From Paenibacillus glycinis (lineage in GTDB: Bacteria; Bacillota; Bacilli; Paenibacillales; Paenibacillaceae): DNA of 64,000 nucleotides. Made by a program: the position numbers and the translations under genes. The notes under the pieces are model-generated. The model made no database searches and was not told where the DNA came from. It was given only the letters and a program-made list of their open reading frames with translations. The DNA is taken from the NCBI RefSeq assembly GCF_009909185.1, contig NZ_JAAAMV010000018.1:62001-126000 (forward strand), written 5' to 3'. Every line of letters begins with the position of its first letter. The stretch's first letter is position 1. Shown piece after piece: positions 56,791 to 64,000 of this stretch.

Positions 56791-57785
56791 GCGCTGACCT
56801 CCCCGATGCGAAAAAAGGTGAGCGCGAACGCCGCGCCAAGCTGGCCGGCCGCCTGCAGCAAATGACCGGTGACCGCGCCTTCGCGGTCCAGCTGCAGATC
56901 TTCCCGTTCCAGGCAAGCCAGCTCCGCCTTCAGCTTCACGACCTGGCGGATGATCCGGTCATGCGCGGCGCGCAGCTGCTTCTCCTGCAGCTCGATCCCG
57001 CGCAAATTCTCGTCCAGCGCCTGCAGCGAGAAATGCACGGACCGCGGGAAGGACTCGTTCAGGATGAGAAATTCGGTAATCGCCTCCGCTGATACCCCGT
57101 CCGCATAGTGGCGGCGGAAAGCCTGATACCCGCTTACGGAGCGCAGCACCGCCTGCAGATAGGGATAAAGCCCGCTGCCGTCGACTTCTTCCGGTCCCGC
57201 AGTGGACTTCGCGGCGACCGCGGACTGCATGATCCGAAGCGTATTCTCCGTGCGCTCCAGGTAACGTCCGCATTCGATGAAATGCCACTCGTTCTCGCGC
57301 GGCATGACGGACTGCATGATGCCGTGGAACATCGCCGTCCATTCCTTGATCCGTCCGAAAAACTGATGCGGGGATTCCCGGGTCAAGTCCCCGGCCTGCT
57401 TCTCCCGAAGCCACAAGTAAAATCCGTTCGCGACGTCCCACAGCTCGCTCGGCAGCTTCTCTCTCAGCGTTCTGACGTTATCCCGGGCATGATTGATGCA
57501 GGTAACGAGCGAATTCGCGTTATCGCGGTCGAGCGTGATGTAGTGCACGACATCCTGCTCGTTATAAACGCCGTATTGCTGCTCGTAAGCCGCGCGGCTG
57601 CCGAGCGCGTCGACGATCCGCCCCCATTTGCACAAGGCCTGCGGTTGGCCCTCCTCGTCGCGAAGGGACGATTGGTTATCTTCGGACTGCAGGTGAAAAT
57701 GAACATCGATCAGCCGCGCGTGATTCTCCGCGCGCTCCATATACCGGCCAATCCAAAACAAAGCTTCCGCATTCCGGTTGAGCAT
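56787..57785 (-). CDS. Alpha-E domain protein (DUF403)
   Basis: A 332-residue helical protein of the alpha-E family (LNRNAEALFWIGRYMERAENHARLIDVHFH at the start, GRYLERTENTLRIMQSA in the middle). It has no known catalytic residues and always travels with circularly permuted ATP-grasp and transglutaminase genes, so it is thought to be an accessory subunit. It lies 25 bases after the ATP-grasp gene and overlaps the transglutaminase gene by 4 bases. Confidence 0.92.
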   Translation of the reverse strand: MLNRNAEALFWIGRYMERAENHARLIDVHFHLQSEDNQSSLRDEEGQPQALCKWGRIVDALGSRAAYEQQYGVYNEQDVVHYITLDRDNANSLVTCINHARDNVRTLREKLPSELWDVANGFYLWLREKQAGDLTRESPHQFFGRIKEWTAMFHGIMQSVMPRENEWHFIECGRYLERTENTLRIMQSAVAAKSTAGPEEVDGSGLYPYLQAVLRSVSGYQAFRRHYADGVSAEAITEFLILNESFPRSVHFSLQALDENLRGIELQEKQLRAAHDRIIRQVVKLKAELACLEREDLQLDREGAVTGHLLQAAGQLGAAFALTFFRIGEVSA

Positions 57786-57810
57786 CGTTCATCCCTCCGA
57801 TCATTTTTCG

Positions 57811-59271
57811 TTAACGACTGAGCACCCATGTATCCTTCACGCCGCCGCCCTGCGAGGAGTTCACGACGAGCGAGCCCTCCTGAAGCGCGACGCGCGTCAA
57901 GCCGCCGGGAATGACATGCATCTGGGCGCCGCCCATCAGCACGAACACCCGCAGGTCGATATGCCGCGGCTGCATCGTTCCGCCAAGCATCACCGGCGCC
58001 CGCGACAGCTTCATCGTCGTCTGGGCGATATAGCGGCTCGGATCGCGGCGAATCGCGTCCGCGAAGGCGTGGATCTCCTTCTGCGAAGCCGCGGGACCGA
58101 TCAGCATGCCGTATCCGCCGGAGAGGGACGTCTCCTTCACGACGAGCTGGTCCAGATGCTCCAGGGCGAATTCGCGGTCCTCCTTGCGCGAGAGCACGTA
58201 CGTCGGCACATTATGCAGGATCGGCTCTTCGTTCAAATAATAGCGAATCATTTCCGGCACGTACGCATAAATTGCTTTATCGTCCGCGACGCCGGTTCCC
58301 GGGGCATTGGCAATGGCGATATTTCCCGCGCGATACGCGTTCATCAATCCCGGCACGCCGAGCAGCGAATCGGACTGGAACGCGAGCGGGTCCAAATAAT
58401 CGTCGTCCAGGCGCCGATAAATAACATCGACTTGACGCAATCCGCTTAAGTCCCGCAAATAGATTTTGTGGTCCTTGTAGACCAAATCCCGTCCTTCCAC
58501 CAAGTGAATGCCCATTTGCTGCGCAAGGAAAGCATGCTCGAAATAAGCGGAGTTGTAAGCTCCCGGGGTGAGGAGCACGATAAGCGGATTGCGTTTCCCG
58601 GATGGAGCCAGACTGCGGAGCGAACCGAGGAAAACATTCAAGCTGCGTTCGATATCGGCTACGGCGCTCGACAAGTACAATTCGGAGAACAGCTCGGTCA
58701 TCAAGCTTCTCCCTTTGTACAGGTAGGAAAATCCGGACGGCGTCCGCAGATTGTCCTCGAGCACGAAATAACGGCCTTTTTCGTCTCTAATTAAATCTAT
58801 GCCCGACGTCGTCATATAGACGTTCTGCGGCACGTGAAGCCCGGCCATCTCCGGCCGGAAATATTTGTTCCCGATAATCATCGCCCGCGGAATGATGCCG
58901 TCGTGAACGATCGCTTGCTCGTGGTAAATATCGCGAAGAAAGGCATTGAGCGCTTGCACGCGCTGCTTCATGCCTCGCTCGACGTGCTCCCATTCATGCT
59001 TGGGGATGATCCGGGGAATATAGTCGAAAGGGATGGTTCTTTCCAAAGGCTCGCTCTGATTCTGGGCATACAGGGTAAACGTAATCCCTTCCTCCAGCAT
59101 GCGCTGCTGGATCGCGGCATGCCTGGCTGCGAGCTCCGACGGTTTCATGCGGGCGAACGTTCGATGGACGCCTTCGTAATGCGCGCGTACGGCCAGCTCC
59201 TTATCGAACATTTCATCGTAAAACGATTGTGAATCGTAAGAATGGAATTGCGATTGCATCGCCATCGACAT
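57811..59271 (-). CDS. Circularly permuted ATP-grasp type 2 protein
   Basis: A 486-residue ATP-grasp enzyme in which the fold's order is permuted. Recognisable parts are GIIPRAMIIGNKYFRPEMAGLHVP, YFVLEDNLRTPSGFSYLY, VVKETSLSGGYGMLIGP and MQPRHIDLRVFVLMGG. It is predicted to join a carboxyl group to an amine using ATP, possibly making a small peptide, but no product is known. GGAGG lies 8 bases before the ATG at 59271. A good sigma-A promoter stands about 90 bases upstream. First gene of the three-gene operon. Confidence 0.92.
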   Translation of the reverse strand: MSMAMQSQFHSYDSQSFYDEMFDKELAVRAHYEGVHRTFARMKPSELAARHAAIQQRMLEEGITFTLYAQNQSEPLERTIPFDYIPRIIPKHEWEHVERGMKQRVQALNAFLRDIYHEQAIVHDGIIPRAMIIGNKYFRPEMAGLHVPQNVYMTTSGIDLIRDEKGRYFVLEDNLRTPSGFSYLYKGRSLMTELFSELYLSSAVADIERSLNVFLGSLRSLAPSGKRNPLIVLLTPGAYNSAYFEHAFLAQQMGIHLVEGRDLVYKDHKIYLRDLSGLRQVDVIYRRLDDDYLDPLAFQSDSLLGVPGLMNAYRAGNIAIANAPGTGVADDKAIYAYVPEMIRYYLNEEPILHNVPTYVLSRKEDREFALEHLDQLVVKETSLSGGYGMLIGPAASQKEIHAFADAIRRDPSRYIAQTTMKLSRAPVMLGGTMQPRHIDLRVFVLMGGAQMHVIPGGLTRVALQEGSLVVNSSQGGGVKDTWVLSR

Positions 59272-59300
59272 GATTACCGCCTCCAAAACCATCTGTTGTC

Positions 59301-59327
59301 AATATTGCGTCAGTTTTCAACAATATT
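59301..59327. repeat. Inverted repeat in the leader of the ATP-grasp operon
   Basis: AATATTG (59301-59307) and CAATATT (59321-59327) are perfect 7-bp inverted arms 13 bases apart. It lies between the predicted transcription start (about 59363) and the ribosome site, so it could be an operator or a weak RNA hairpin. Confidence 0.5.
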
Positions 59328-59369
59328 CGAGGTTGTCTTGCCTGAAAAACCTGGATTATTCCTAGTTAA

Positions 59370-59398
59370 ATCATACTCACTCTCGCTATTTATGTCAA
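59370..59398 (-). promoter_or_regulatory. Sigma-A promoter of the circularly permuted ATP-grasp operon
   Basis: On the minus strand TTGACA (59398-59393), exactly 17 bases, TATGAT (59375-59370). A perfect -35, a good -10 and ideal spacing indicate vegetative expression, unlike the sporulation genes around it. Confidence 0.75.
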
Positions 59399-59469
59399 CT
59401 TTGCTTACACAAAAATAGAGACGGTTTTCCCACCTCTTCAGGGAGTACGCCTACCTATTTTATGCTGCG

Positions 59470-59847
59470 TTACGCGGCCGGATGCGCCGAATACATTCCG
59501 CTGCATTCCCGAACATTCATATGCTTCACCTTAGCCGCGTTCGCAACCGAAACCGTGGCATACAGCGCCTCCGCGCCCTCCTTCTCGGGCAGCTCGAAAT
59601 ACACCTTGCGCTGAACGGGGTCGTACCACTCGGCCGCGTCCAGATTCGCGATCGCGTTCCGGTCCAGCCGCTCGAAGCCGTAATCGGCGAAATGCCGGAC
59701 CAGCTGCTCCATCGTATGCGGATAGCGGTAAACGGCTCCGTCCCTTGCGGTGAACGCCGGGCCGCTCGACGTCGGCGATATCAAGCAAATGTCCGCGATG
59801 GCCACCCAAACCGATTCCCCGTTCTCGTTCAGCAGAAACAGTTTCAT
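59470..59847 (-). CDS. LytTR-like DNA-binding domain protein
   Basis: A 125-residue protein that appears to be a lone LytTR domain: VAIADICLISPTS, then RYPHTMEQLVRHFADYGFERLDRNAIANLDAAEWYD and VYFELP follow the LytTR pattern (short strand, helix, 'F-x-R-x-x-R' then 'I-x-N-L'). No receiver or membrane domain is attached. The ATG at 59847 has AAGGAG 9 bases before it. It lies upstream of the ATP-grasp operon and in the same direction, which makes it a possible regulator of it; that is inference. Confidence 0.72.
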   Translation of the reverse strand: MKLFLLNENGESVWVAIADICLISPTSSGPAFTARDGAVYRYPHTMEQLVRHFADYGFERLDRNAIANLDAAEWYDPVQRKVYFELPEKEGAEALYATVSVANAAKVKHMNVRECSGMYSAHPAA

Positions 59848-59951
59848 GTTCAAACACTCCTTCGGCAATATAGGAACTCATGTTCCCATTCTATCACATT
59901 CCCTCAGGCAAGGGGAGAACGCTTCGGGCTCATGTCGCCGAATAAATAAAA

Positions 59952-59976
59952 GCGGCATGCGAATGTCGCATGCCGC
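59952..59976 (-). terminator. Terminator after prkA
   Basis: An 11-bp perfect stem (59976-59966 with 59962-59952, 3-base loop) is followed on the minus strand by TTTTATTTATT, 26 bases after the prkA stop. Confidence 0.88.
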
Positions 59977-60002
59977 GGAATCACTTTCCCTGAGCGCCGC
60001 TT

Positions 60003-61898
60003 CTACCGGTTAAGCAAACTTCCTACGTAACGGAGCAGCTCGTTGGAGCATACCGGGCAATAGCCGTGCTCGTCGATCAGCCGCTTCGATACTTCGTTGA
60101 TCCGTTTCAGCTGCTTCTCGTCCGGCGTCTTCGTCGACGTCGTGATTTTGACGATATCCTTCAAATCCGTGAACAGCTTCTTCTCGATCGCTTCGCGCAG
60201 ACGTTCATGGCTGTAATAATCGAACTTTTTGCCTTTGCGCGAATACGACGAGATGCGGATCAGGATCTCTTCCCGGAACGCTTTCTTGGCGTTCTCGGAG
60301 ACGCCGATCTGTTCCTCGATGGACCGCATGAGGCGCTCGTCGGGATCCATCTCTTCGCCGGTCAGCGGATCCTTGATCTTGGCCCAGTTGCAGTAGGATT
60401 CGATGTTGTCGAGGTAGTTCTCGAACAGCGTCCTCGCCGACTCCTCGAAGGAATAGACGAATGCTTTCTGAATCTCCTTCTTCGCCAGGCCGTCGTATTC
60501 TTTTCTCGCCACCGAGATGAAGTTCAGGTAACGCTCGCGCTCCTCCTTCGTGATGGAAGGATGCTGATCGAGCCCGTCTTTGAGGGCGCGCAGCACGTCG
60601 AGGGCGTTGATGCACTGCAGGTCCTGTTTGATCAGGGCGCTGGATATCCGGTTGATGACATAGCGCGGATCGATGCCGGACATGCCTTCCTCGATGTACT
60701 CGCTCTGCATTTCCTTGAGGTCGGCTTCCTTGTAGCCCTCCACTTCCTCGCCGTCGTACATGCGCATCTTCTTGACGAGGTCCATGCCTTGTTTTTTCGT
60801 TTCCTTGAGACGGGTCAGGATCGAGAAGATCGCGGCCGACCGCAAGGAATGCGGCGCGATATGGATATGCTTCATGTCGCTTTGGCCGATCAGTTTATTG
60901 TAGATTTTCTCTTCCTCGGACACCTTGAGATTGTAAGGAATCGGCATGACGATCATCCGGGACTGAAGCGCCTCGTTCTTCTTGTTGGCGATGAACGATT
61001 TGTACTCCGTTTCGTTCGTATGCGCGATGATGAGCTCATCCGCCGAGATCAGCGCGAAGCGGCCGGCCTTGAAGTTGCCTTCCTGCGTCAACGAGAGCAG
61101 GTTCCAGAGGAACTTCTCGTCGCATTTGAGCATTTCCTGGAACTCCATCAAGCCGCGGTTCGCTTTGTTGAGCTCGCCGTCGAAACGATACGCGCGCGGA
61201 TCGGATTCGGATCCGAATTCCGTGATCGTCGAGAAATCGATGCTGCCCGTCAGATCGGCGATGTCCTGCGATTTCGGATCGGACGGACTGAACGTGCCGA
61301 TGCCGACGCGGTTTTCCTCCGAGATCAGAACGCGCTCGACCTGCACGTTTTCGATTTCGCCGCCGAATTCCGTTTTGAGGCGCATTTGGCAGGAGGGGCA
61401 CAGATTGCCCTCGATGCGGACGCCAAGCTCCCGCTCGGCTTCCGGACGCAGCTCGTTCGGAATCAGGTGAAGCGGGTCCTCGTGCATCGGGCAGCCTTTG
61501 ATGGCGTAAACCGAGCCTTTCGCGGTACGCGAGAATTGTTCCAATCCCCGCTTGAGCATCGTCACGATCGTGGATTTCCCGCCGCTGACCGGCCCCATGA
61601 GCAGCAATATCCGTTTCCGTACATCGAGCCTCCGCGCGGACGAATGAAAATATTCCTCTACCAGCTTCTCAACGGCACGATCCAAGCCGAATATTTCTTG
61701 TTCGAAAAACTTGTATTTCTTGTTTGAACCGTCTTCCACCACCCCAAACGACTCAATCATTTCATAGACACGAGCATGCGCAGTCATGGCTGGAGTTGGA
61801 TCTTGCTTCAGCATCTCGATGTAATCCTTGAAGGAGCCCTGCCAAGCCAGCTTCTCACTTTCCGCCTTGTACTCCGAAATCCGTTTCAAAATATCCAT
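60003..61898 (-). CDS. prkA: PrkA family serine protein kinase / AAA+ protein
   Basis: A 631-residue protein with an N-terminal AAA+ domain (Walker A GPVSGGKS near 102-109, after the PrkA start region) and a C-terminal kinase-like domain. Bacillus PrkA supports sporulation by raising sigma-K activity; homologues (YeaG) act in stress. A four-cysteine-like pair lies at CPSCQMRLKTEFGG. GAGAGGAGG precedes the ATG at 61898; longer in-frame starts to 61979 lack a ribosome site. Its partners yhbH and spoVR are 12 kb and 5 kb away on the other strand. Confidence 0.95.
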   Translation of the reverse strand: MDILKRISEYKAESEKLAWQGSFKDYIEMLKQDPTPAMTAHARVYEMIESFGVVEDGSNKKYKFFEQEIFGLDRAVEKLVEEYFHSSARRLDVRKRILLLMGPVSGGKSTIVTMLKRGLEQFSRTAKGSVYAIKGCPMHEDPLHLIPNELRPEAERELGVRIEGNLCPSCQMRLKTEFGGEIENVQVERVLISEENRVGIGTFSPSDPKSQDIADLTGSIDFSTITEFGSESDPRAYRFDGELNKANRGLMEFQEMLKCDEKFLWNLLSLTQEGNFKAGRFALISADELIIAHTNETEYKSFIANKKNEALQSRMIVMPIPYNLKVSEEEKIYNKLIGQSDMKHIHIAPHSLRSAAIFSILTRLKETKKQGMDLVKKMRMYDGEEVEGYKEADLKEMQSEYIEEGMSGIDPRYVINRISSALIKQDLQCINALDVLRALKDGLDQHPSITKEERERYLNFISVARKEYDGLAKKEIQKAFVYSFEESARTLFENYLDNIESYCNWAKIKDPLTGEEMDPDERLMRSIEEQIGVSENAKKAFREEILIRISSYSRKGKKFDYYSHERLREAIEKKLFTDLKDIVKITTSTKTPDEKQLKRINEVSKRLIDEHGYCPVCSNELLRYVGSLLNR

Positions 61899-62351
61899 GC
61901 CGTACCTCCTCTCGTCCATCCCGGTGTTACTCATCGCCAGTATCATGCGGGTCGCGGGGGGTTCGTGAATCGGTCCCACCTTCTAAAGCTGCCCGGCATT
62001 TTTTATTGAAGTAATACAATCCTATGCGCTTTCTTAAGGGAAGTTGCCCAATAATTTAAACAAGTTTTCTACAAAATCCGCCGCGGAAGCGGGTTCCTTT
62101 TACAAAATCGCCACATCCGCAGCGCCTGAAAACAAGGCCGGACTCGGCCCCGAACCTCCCCTGCGCCCAATGAATCCAACGTATGTCCAAGCCTTCCGCG
62201 GCCGTGTCGAACGCCAAGAAAAATCGACCGGTTTCCGCGTTCGCGGCCGGAAAAATGTATGACACTTCGTGTAACGCCCGAATGTAGCTGAGGGACATGC
62301 CCGAATATGTTATAATCGCCAAAGAATCTCCGCGCGAAAGGGGGACGGGAC
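61899..62351. other. 453-bp gap between prkA and the DUF2161 gene
   Basis: No gene is supported here; the short open frames lack ribosome sites and family features. A weak sigma-E-like promoter for prkA may be GCAACTT (62047-62041), 14 bases, CATAGGAT (62026-62019) on the minus strand. The plus strand from 62290 on holds the extended -10 promoter of the DUF2161 gene. A short repeated word, ACAAAATC, occurs at about 62081 and 62102. The rest shows nothing I can name. Confidence 0.5.
62308..62316 (+). promoter_or_regulatory. Extended -10 promoter of the DUF2161-Rieske gene pair
   Basis: TGTTATAAT gives a perfect TATAAT (62311-62316) with the TGn extension. No -35 is evident, as expected for this type. 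It leaves a short leader of about 29 bases to the TTG start. Confidence 0.6.
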
Positions 62352-63113
62352 TTGGCCGTCAAACATGAAACGGAGCTGTACAAGCCGATCAAATCGTATT
62401 TCGAAGCGCAGGGCTATGAAGTGAAGAGCGAAATCATGCACTGCGATCTCGTCGCCATCCATCCCGTTACGGAGGATACGATTCTGGTGGAAATGAAGAA
62501 AACGTTCAATCTCGCGCTGCTCCTGCAAGGGATCGAGCGGCTGCGGCTGAACGGCAGCGTCATTCTGGCGGTGGAGCGCAACCGCAAGAAAGCCGGCGCC
62601 CATAATCAGCGCTTCGGCGATCTGACCGAGCTCTGCCGGATGCTCGGCATCGGATTCATGACCGTGACTTTCTTCAAGACGAAGCCGCCGGTGCTGGAAA
62701 TGCTTTGCCACCCCGGCGACCCGCCGATGCGCGGACAACGGCGTGCCCGGCAAGCGCGGCTCCTCACCGAGTTTCGCGAGCGAAGCGGCGATTACAACAC
62801 GGGCGGCAGCAACAACCGCAAGCTTGTAACCGCTTATCGGGAGAAGGCGCTGCGCATCGCTTGGGCGATCAACCGCCACGGCAGCTTATCCCCGAAGGCT
62901 GCCGCCGAACAGACGGAGGTCGCGCGAGCCGCGCATTTCCTCCAAAAAGATTATTACGGCTGGTTTCAACGGGTAGAGCGCGGCGTGTACCGGTTGAGGC
63001 CCGAGGGCGAAGCAGCCGTGAAGCAGAACGCGGATATACTGGCCGCTTGGCAGCAGAAGCGCGAGGCCGTCAAGCGGACAGCCGAAGACGAACTCATCTA
63101 TAAAGGAGAATAA
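62352..63113 (+). CDS. DUF2161 family protein, putative PD-(D/E)XK nuclease fold (TTG start)
   Basis: A 253-residue protein. The N-terminal half carries the PD-(D/E)XK core: CDLVAIHP then TILVEMKK, giving the Asp and Glu-x-Lys needed for metal-dependent phosphodiester cleavage. The C-terminal part (about 150-253) is basic and helical and may bind nucleic acid (AWAINRHGSLSPKAAAEQT looks like a helix-turn-helix). Family role unknown. The start is a TTG at 62352 after AAAGGGGGA. It is followed 4 bases later by a Rieske gene. Confidence 0.85.
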   Translation: MAVKHETELYKPIKSYFEAQGYEVKSEIMHCDLVAIHPVTEDTILVEMKKTFNLALLLQGIERLRLNGSVILAVERNRKKAGAHNQRFGDLTELCRMLGIGFMTVTFFKTKPPVLEMLCHPGDPPMRGQRRARQARLLTEFRERSGDYNTGGSNNRKLVTAYREKALRIAWAINRHGSLSPKAAAEQTEVARAAHFLQKDYYGWFQRVERGVYRLRPEGEAAVKQNADILAAWQQKREAVKRTAEDELIYKGE

Positions 63114-63117
63114 AGCG

Positions 63118-63438
63118 ATGAACGAGCCGAATGCGATCAAAATCATCGGCAGCGTAGCCGACTTCGAAACCTTTCCCGCGCAAGTGAAGGTGGACAACCA
63201 GCCGCATTATATCGTTGAAGCGCCGCGAAAAGGCGAGGAGCCGCAGCGATATAACCTGATCTCGGCGATCTGCCCGCATGCCGGGGGCATGGTCCGTCCG
63301 CATCTGAACGAGCTGATCTGTCCGCTGCATTACTGGTGCTTCGATCTCGCGACCGGCGAATCCACCAATATCCCCGGCGAACAGCTGGACTGCGCGCCGC
63401 TTGCTATTCAGGACGGGCAGTTTGTGATCAAAGTCTGA
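63118..63438 (+). CDS. Rieske [2Fe-2S] family protein
   Basis: A 106-residue single-domain Rieske ferredoxin-like protein. The cluster ligands are Cys52, His54 (CPHAGG) and Cys68, His71 (CPLHYW), followed by FDLATGESTNIPG. It resembles the small NirD-like subunits or Rieske ferredoxins that serve oxygenases, but no oxygenase or reductase gene is next to it. AAAGGAG overlaps the end of the DUF2161 gene, so the pair forms an operon. It ends at an 18-bp stem terminator. Confidence 0.88.
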   Translation: MNEPNAIKIIGSVADFETFPAQVKVDNQPHYIVEAPRKGEEPQRYNLISAICPHAGGMVRPHLNELICPLHYWCFDLATGESTNIPGEQLDCAPLAIQDGQFVIKV

Positions 63439-63471
63439 ATCGCCGAGCGTAAGTTTCGCGACGAAAAACTG

Positions 63472-63531
63472 CGAAGCAAAGAACCTCCGGTCTCGCCGCT
63501 TACAGGCGGAAGACGGAGGTTCTTTGCTTCG
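63472..63531. terminator. Bidirectional terminator after the Rieske gene
   Basis: A perfect 18-bp outer stem (63472-63489 with 63514-63531) plus an inner CGCC/GGCG pair. The T-rich second arm serves the plus strand and the A-rich first arm the convergent aminotransferase gene. Confidence 0.9.
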
Positions 63532-63571
63532 TTCCGTTATTGATGATCGGGACATGGCGCATTGCCCGCAG

Positions 63572-64000
63572 TCACGTACGGGCGAGAAACTCGTTTATCG
63601 CCTCGGCCAAGCGATCGATGCCTTCTTCCAGCCGTTTGCCGGACGCATGCGCGATGCTTAACCGTAATCGATTTCGCGGCGCATCGGAGGCATAGAACGA
63701 AATGCCCGGATCGAACGTTACGCCCTTGGCCGACGCGCAGCGAAGCAGTGCCTCCGCATCAAGTCCTTCCGGCAGCGTCAGCCATAGAAACATGCCGCCT
63801 ATCGGCGCCTCCCAAGCTAAGCCAACCCCGTCGTGCTTTCGGAGCAATGCCTGCAGCTGATTCATTCTTTCCATATAGGACATGCTAATCTTGCGCAGAT
63901 CGTCTTCGATATCATGATGGAGCAGGAGTTGGAGCAGCGTCTCCTGATCCCGCGCAAATTCGGGTGCCGCCTTCGCCTCCGCTTCGGCTTCGAGCAGCTT
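63572..64000 (-). CDS. PLP-dependent aminotransferase, C-terminal part (runs off the window)
   Basis: The last 142 codons of a fold-type I aminotransferase; the frame is open through base 64000. SYMERMNQLQALLRKH, then PIGGMFLWLTLPEGLDAEALL, GVTFDPGISFYA and NRLRLSIAHAS are typical of the small domain of MocR/2-aminoadipate-type aminotransferases; the Arg of NRLRLS should bind the substrate carboxylate. Whether a GntR-type DNA-binding domain precedes it cannot be seen. Confidence 0.87.
   Translation of the reverse strand, partial: KLLEAEAEAKAAPEFARDQETLLQLLLHHDIEDDLRKISMSYMERMNQLQALLRKHDGVGLAWEAPIGGMFLWLTLPEGLDAEALLRCASAKGVTFDPGISFYASDAPRNRLRLSIAHASGKRLEEGIDRLAEAINEFLART

Noticed and set aside
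61899..62351. A coding gene in the gap between prkA and the DUF2161 gene.
   Set aside because: Short open frames on both strands lack ribosome sites and overlap each other; none resembles a known family.

Overview
The window looks like the chromosome of a high-GC, endospore-forming member of the Paenibacillaceae (Cohnella or Paenibacillus type; this is inferred from gene content, not from a database search). The support is the ytvI-fxsA-pyk-accAD-dnaE-ytrHI-ytpI-ytoI block familiar from Bacillus, many sporulation genes (cotJABC, ytrHI, yhbH, spoVR, prkA, five YheC/YheD ATP-grasp proteins), Gram-positive ribosome binding sites with frequent TTG/GTG starts, and a sufCDSUB operon. No rRNA, tRNA, phage, insertion sequence or CRISPR array was found.

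Layout. 1-15.2 kb: the start of ppk1 behind a Pho-box-like promoter, then ytvI, fxsA, a hotdog thioesterase, pyk, accA-accD, a small protein, a PgpA-family phosphatase, dnaE, ytrH-ytrI, ytpI and ytoI. Compared with the Bacillus order, pfkA (between pyk and accA) and nrnA (between ytrI and ytpI) are missing. 15.3-22.6 kb: a same-strand run of five YheC/YheD-type ATP-grasp paralogues with a GNAT acetyltransferase and a 72-bp tandem repeat array between the fourth and fifth; the fifth ends in nine pentapeptide repeats. 22.7-32.8 kb: a HAD phosphatase, a phosphodiester glycosidase, a fragment of a siderophore-binding protein, cotJABC, a CNNM/CorC-like protein, yfkAB, an HD-GYP protein, uppP and yunD. 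32.8-36.4 kb: molybdenum cofactor genes (a small molybdopterin-domain protein, moaA, a moaD-moaE fusion) and a second HD-GYP gene. 36.4-44.9 kb: sufCDSUB, a DUF1802 gene and mtnK-mtnA. 44.9-54 kb: a SUFU-domain protein, yunC, small membrane proteins, yhbH, an MFS transporter, an LTA-synthase-like enzyme and a sensor kinase. 54-64 kb: spoVR, an operon of circularly permuted ATP-grasp / alpha-E / transglutaminase genes, a LytTR protein, prkA, a DUF2161 protein, a Rieske protein and the end of an aminotransferase gene.

How it fits together. Central metabolism (pyk, accAD), replication (dnaE) and Fe-S assembly (suf) lie among genes for spore formation. Candidate sigma-E promoters precede ytvI, ytrH, yhbH and spoVR; the spoVR promoter also decides which start codon is used. 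The YheC/YheD array and the circularly permuted ATP-grasp operon are two separate ligase-type gene sets of unproved chemistry in one 45-kb stretch. The window is also rich in short tandem repeats (37, 45 and 72 bp between genes, 15 bp inside a gene), two of which lie in probable 5' leaders.
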